NCBI GenBank assembly: GCA_036401335.1
Contig: DASWVC010000360.1
Location: 1-33,806, forward strand
DNA: 33,806 nucleotides
Direction: 5' to 3'
DNA from: DASWVC01 sp036401335
Lineage (GTDB): Bacteria; Verrucomicrobiota; Verrucomicrobiia; Chthoniobacterales; JAFAMB01
In this document: positions 32,655 to 33,806 of the stretch, one piece after another
Numbering within the stretch: the stretch's first letter is position 1
Layout of the letters: each line of letters starts with the position of its first letter
The notes under the pieces: generated by a model
Seen by the model: only the letters and a program-made list of their open reading frames with translations
The model's database searches: none
Told to the model about the DNA's origin: nothing
Made by a program: the position numbers and the translations under genes

Positions 32655-33128
32655 TCACACCCCCCGCAACGGGTCAAGGTCCGGGTCGGATTTGGCGAGT
32701 TGCGCAAACGCGCGGTCCCGTTGCACGGCGCTCGCCAGCAACGCACGGGCCTGGTTCACGTTCCCGAGTTGGGCTGCGTAACATGCCAGATTGTAGCGGA
32801 TCACCGCTACCTCGTGAAAACGTTCCAGAGCGCGCGTCAAAACCTGTTGGGCTGCAACCAGGCCCTGGCTTCGGCGCGTGGCGTAGCCCAGCGCAACCAC
32901 CCAGTTCGGCTCGTCGGGTTCCAGCTCCACCAACCGCTCCGCCACGGAACGGGCCTCCTCCCATTTTTGCCAGGTCTGGTAAAGTTCTACCCACGCCGCC
33001 AGGACTGGCACCACGCCCTGGCATTCCGGCGGGATTGCCTCCAGCTCCGCCACTGCTTCCTGAAACATCCTGAGCTCACCGTACCCCGAAGCCGCAACCA
33101 GCCTGCGGTGGTGGAGGGGATCGAGCAT
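32655..33128 (-). CDS. TPR-repeat protein, function unknown
   Basis: 157 aa, ATG at 33128. All alpha-helical by eye, with TPR-like units: MFQEAVAELEAIPP, WQKWEEARSVAERLVELEPDEPNWVVALGYATRR, LVAAQQVLTRALERFHEVAVIRYNLACYAAQLGNVNQARALLASAVQRD, and a C-terminal KSDPDLDPLRGV, which is a common ending of bacterial TPR proteins. No signal peptide, so cytoplasmic. Likely a protein-protein interaction module. It follows glgC by 7 bp on the same strand and is probably co-transcribed, but no link to glycogen is known. Confidence 0.85.
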   Translation of the reverse strand: MLDPLHHRRLVAASGYGELRMFQEAVAELEAIPPECQGVVPVLAAWVELYQTWQKWEEARSVAERLVELEPDEPNWVVALGYATRRSQGLVAAQQVLTRALERFHEVAVIRYNLACYAAQLGNVNQARALLASAVQRDRAFAQLAKSDPDLDPLRGV

Positions 33129-33135
33129 CGTTAAC

Positions 33136-33806
33136 TTAAATCCAGCTGCCGTCGGGAATCACGGCCCCTTTCGGGATCACCACCACACCGTCACGGATGT
33201 AAAAATTGCCGCCGTCGACGTTCGGCGCCTTGCCGTCCGGTGTGATCACCACGCCCTGTCCGATCCGTGCATTCTTATCGATAATGGCCCGGTCAATGAC
33301 GGCGTTGCGCCCGATGCCCAGGGGAGGGTCGCCCGGGTTTTTCGCAGGTGCTTCATCCTCATAGTAATCAGCGCCCATAATGAAAGAATTGCGAATCGTC
33401 GCGCCGCTCTCGATCACGCTGCGCACGCCAATCACGGCCCGGTCAACATGGGCATCCGAAATGATGCAACCATCGGAGATGATCGCGTGACGCACCGTGG
33501 CGGCGTTGATCTTGCTGGCCGGCAAAAAGCGCGGGTGGGTGTAAATCGGCGCTAACCGGTCGAAGAAGTTGTAAGGAGGCACCGTGTCCGTCAAGGCAAG
33601 GTTGGCTTCGAAGAAGGCGCGCACGGTGCCGATGTCCTCCCAGTACCCCTGGAAGATGTAGGCAAACACCTTGTGGCTCTTGAGCGCCGACGGCAGGATG
33701 TGCTTGCCGAAATCGTCGTGGTCGTTGTTGAGCGAGTCGATCAGCACCTGGCGGTTGAACACGTAAATGCCCATCGATCCCTGGTAACGTTCGGCGTCCC
33801 GCGGCA
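33136..33806 (-). CDS. glgC: Glucose-1-phosphate adenylyltransferase, C-terminal part (cut by window edge)
   Basis: Only the last 220 or so residues are in the window; the frame stays open to the edge (reading ...RDAERYQGS before MGIYVFNR), so the start lies beyond 33806. Makes ADP-glucose for glycogen. Visible parts are the end of the nucleotidyltransferase domain (MGIYVFNRQVLIDSL, DFGKHILPSAL, GYWEDIGTVRAFFEANLAL) and the left-handed beta-helix domain with hexapeptide-like repeats (NAATVRHAIISDGCIISDAHVDRAVIGVRSVIESGATIRNSFIMGADYYE, ending GVVVIPKGAVIPDGSWI). The YYE and GADYYE elements are typical of GlgC. Confidence 0.95.
   Translation of the reverse strand, partial: PRDAERYQGSMGIYVFNRQVLIDSLNNDHDDFGKHILPSALKSHKVFAYIFQGYWEDIGTVRAFFEANLALTDTVPPYNFFDRLAPIYTHPRFLPASKINAATVRHAIISDGCIISDAHVDRAVIGVRSVIESGATIRNSFIMGADYYEDEAPAKNPGDPPLGIGRNAVIDRAIIDKNARIGQGVVITPDGKAPNVDGGNFYIRDGVVVIPKGAVIPDGSWI

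Overview
The window is GC-rich, gene-dense bacterial chromosome with 26 protein-coding genes, the rightmost cut by the window edge. No rRNA, tRNA, CRISPR array, prophage or transposase is visible. The mix of families (DUF2851, a TIGR03790-like secreted protein, D-sedoheptulose-7-P isomerase, TonB/ExbB/ExbD, GT39) and the many short GC-rich palindromes between genes point to a Gram-negative member of the PVC group, most likely Verrucomicrobiota. This is inference from gene content, not a phylogenetic placement. Several genes appear to start with GTG or TTG, and strong Shine-Dalgarno sequences are rare.

Left third (1-10.6 kb): a nitrogen-assimilation block. On the minus strand gltB and gltD (both glutamate synthase subunits) are followed closely by a transglutaminase-like protease gene. 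Diverging on the plus strand are a NarK/NasA-type nitrate/nitrite transporter and, 9 bp later, a one-chain PP2C phosphatase plus Ser/Thr kinase with a C-terminal membrane anchor. A formate/nitrite-family channel at 31.5-32.4 kb belongs to the same theme and has a good sigma-54-type -24/-12 sequence just upstream.

Middle (10.6-21.9 kb): mixed housekeeping and uncharacterised genes. On the minus strand are a DUF2851 protein, a TIGR03790-like exported protein and a PhnP-like metallo-beta-lactamase-fold hydrolase. recN diverges from these and converges on a prepilin peptidase. Then come gmhA, a small lipoprotein, an L,D-transpeptidase, pdxH overlapping an OGG1-type DNA glycosylase, and a ComB-family phosphatase.

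Right (22-33.8 kb): a compact operon of TonB-like protein, ExbB, ExbD and peptide deformylase with ATGA overlaps. Then a DUF2076 protein divergent from a GT39 membrane glycosyltransferase, a small exported protein, a RhaD-like aldolase/dehydrogenase fusion, a HAD phosphatase, the FNT channel, a TPR protein and the C-terminal part of glgC.

The most interesting structure outside genes is a family of 28-40 bp hairpin elements (16.3-16.5, 18.67, 24.76, 24.87 and 32.46-32.6 kb). They share a 5' CGGTAGGG-like box and a GTCCY loop, but have different, internally complementary stems. One locus is a nested 89 bp near-perfect palindrome. Three gene stop codons (recN, prepilin peptidase, lipoprotein) fall inside the GGTAGGG box.
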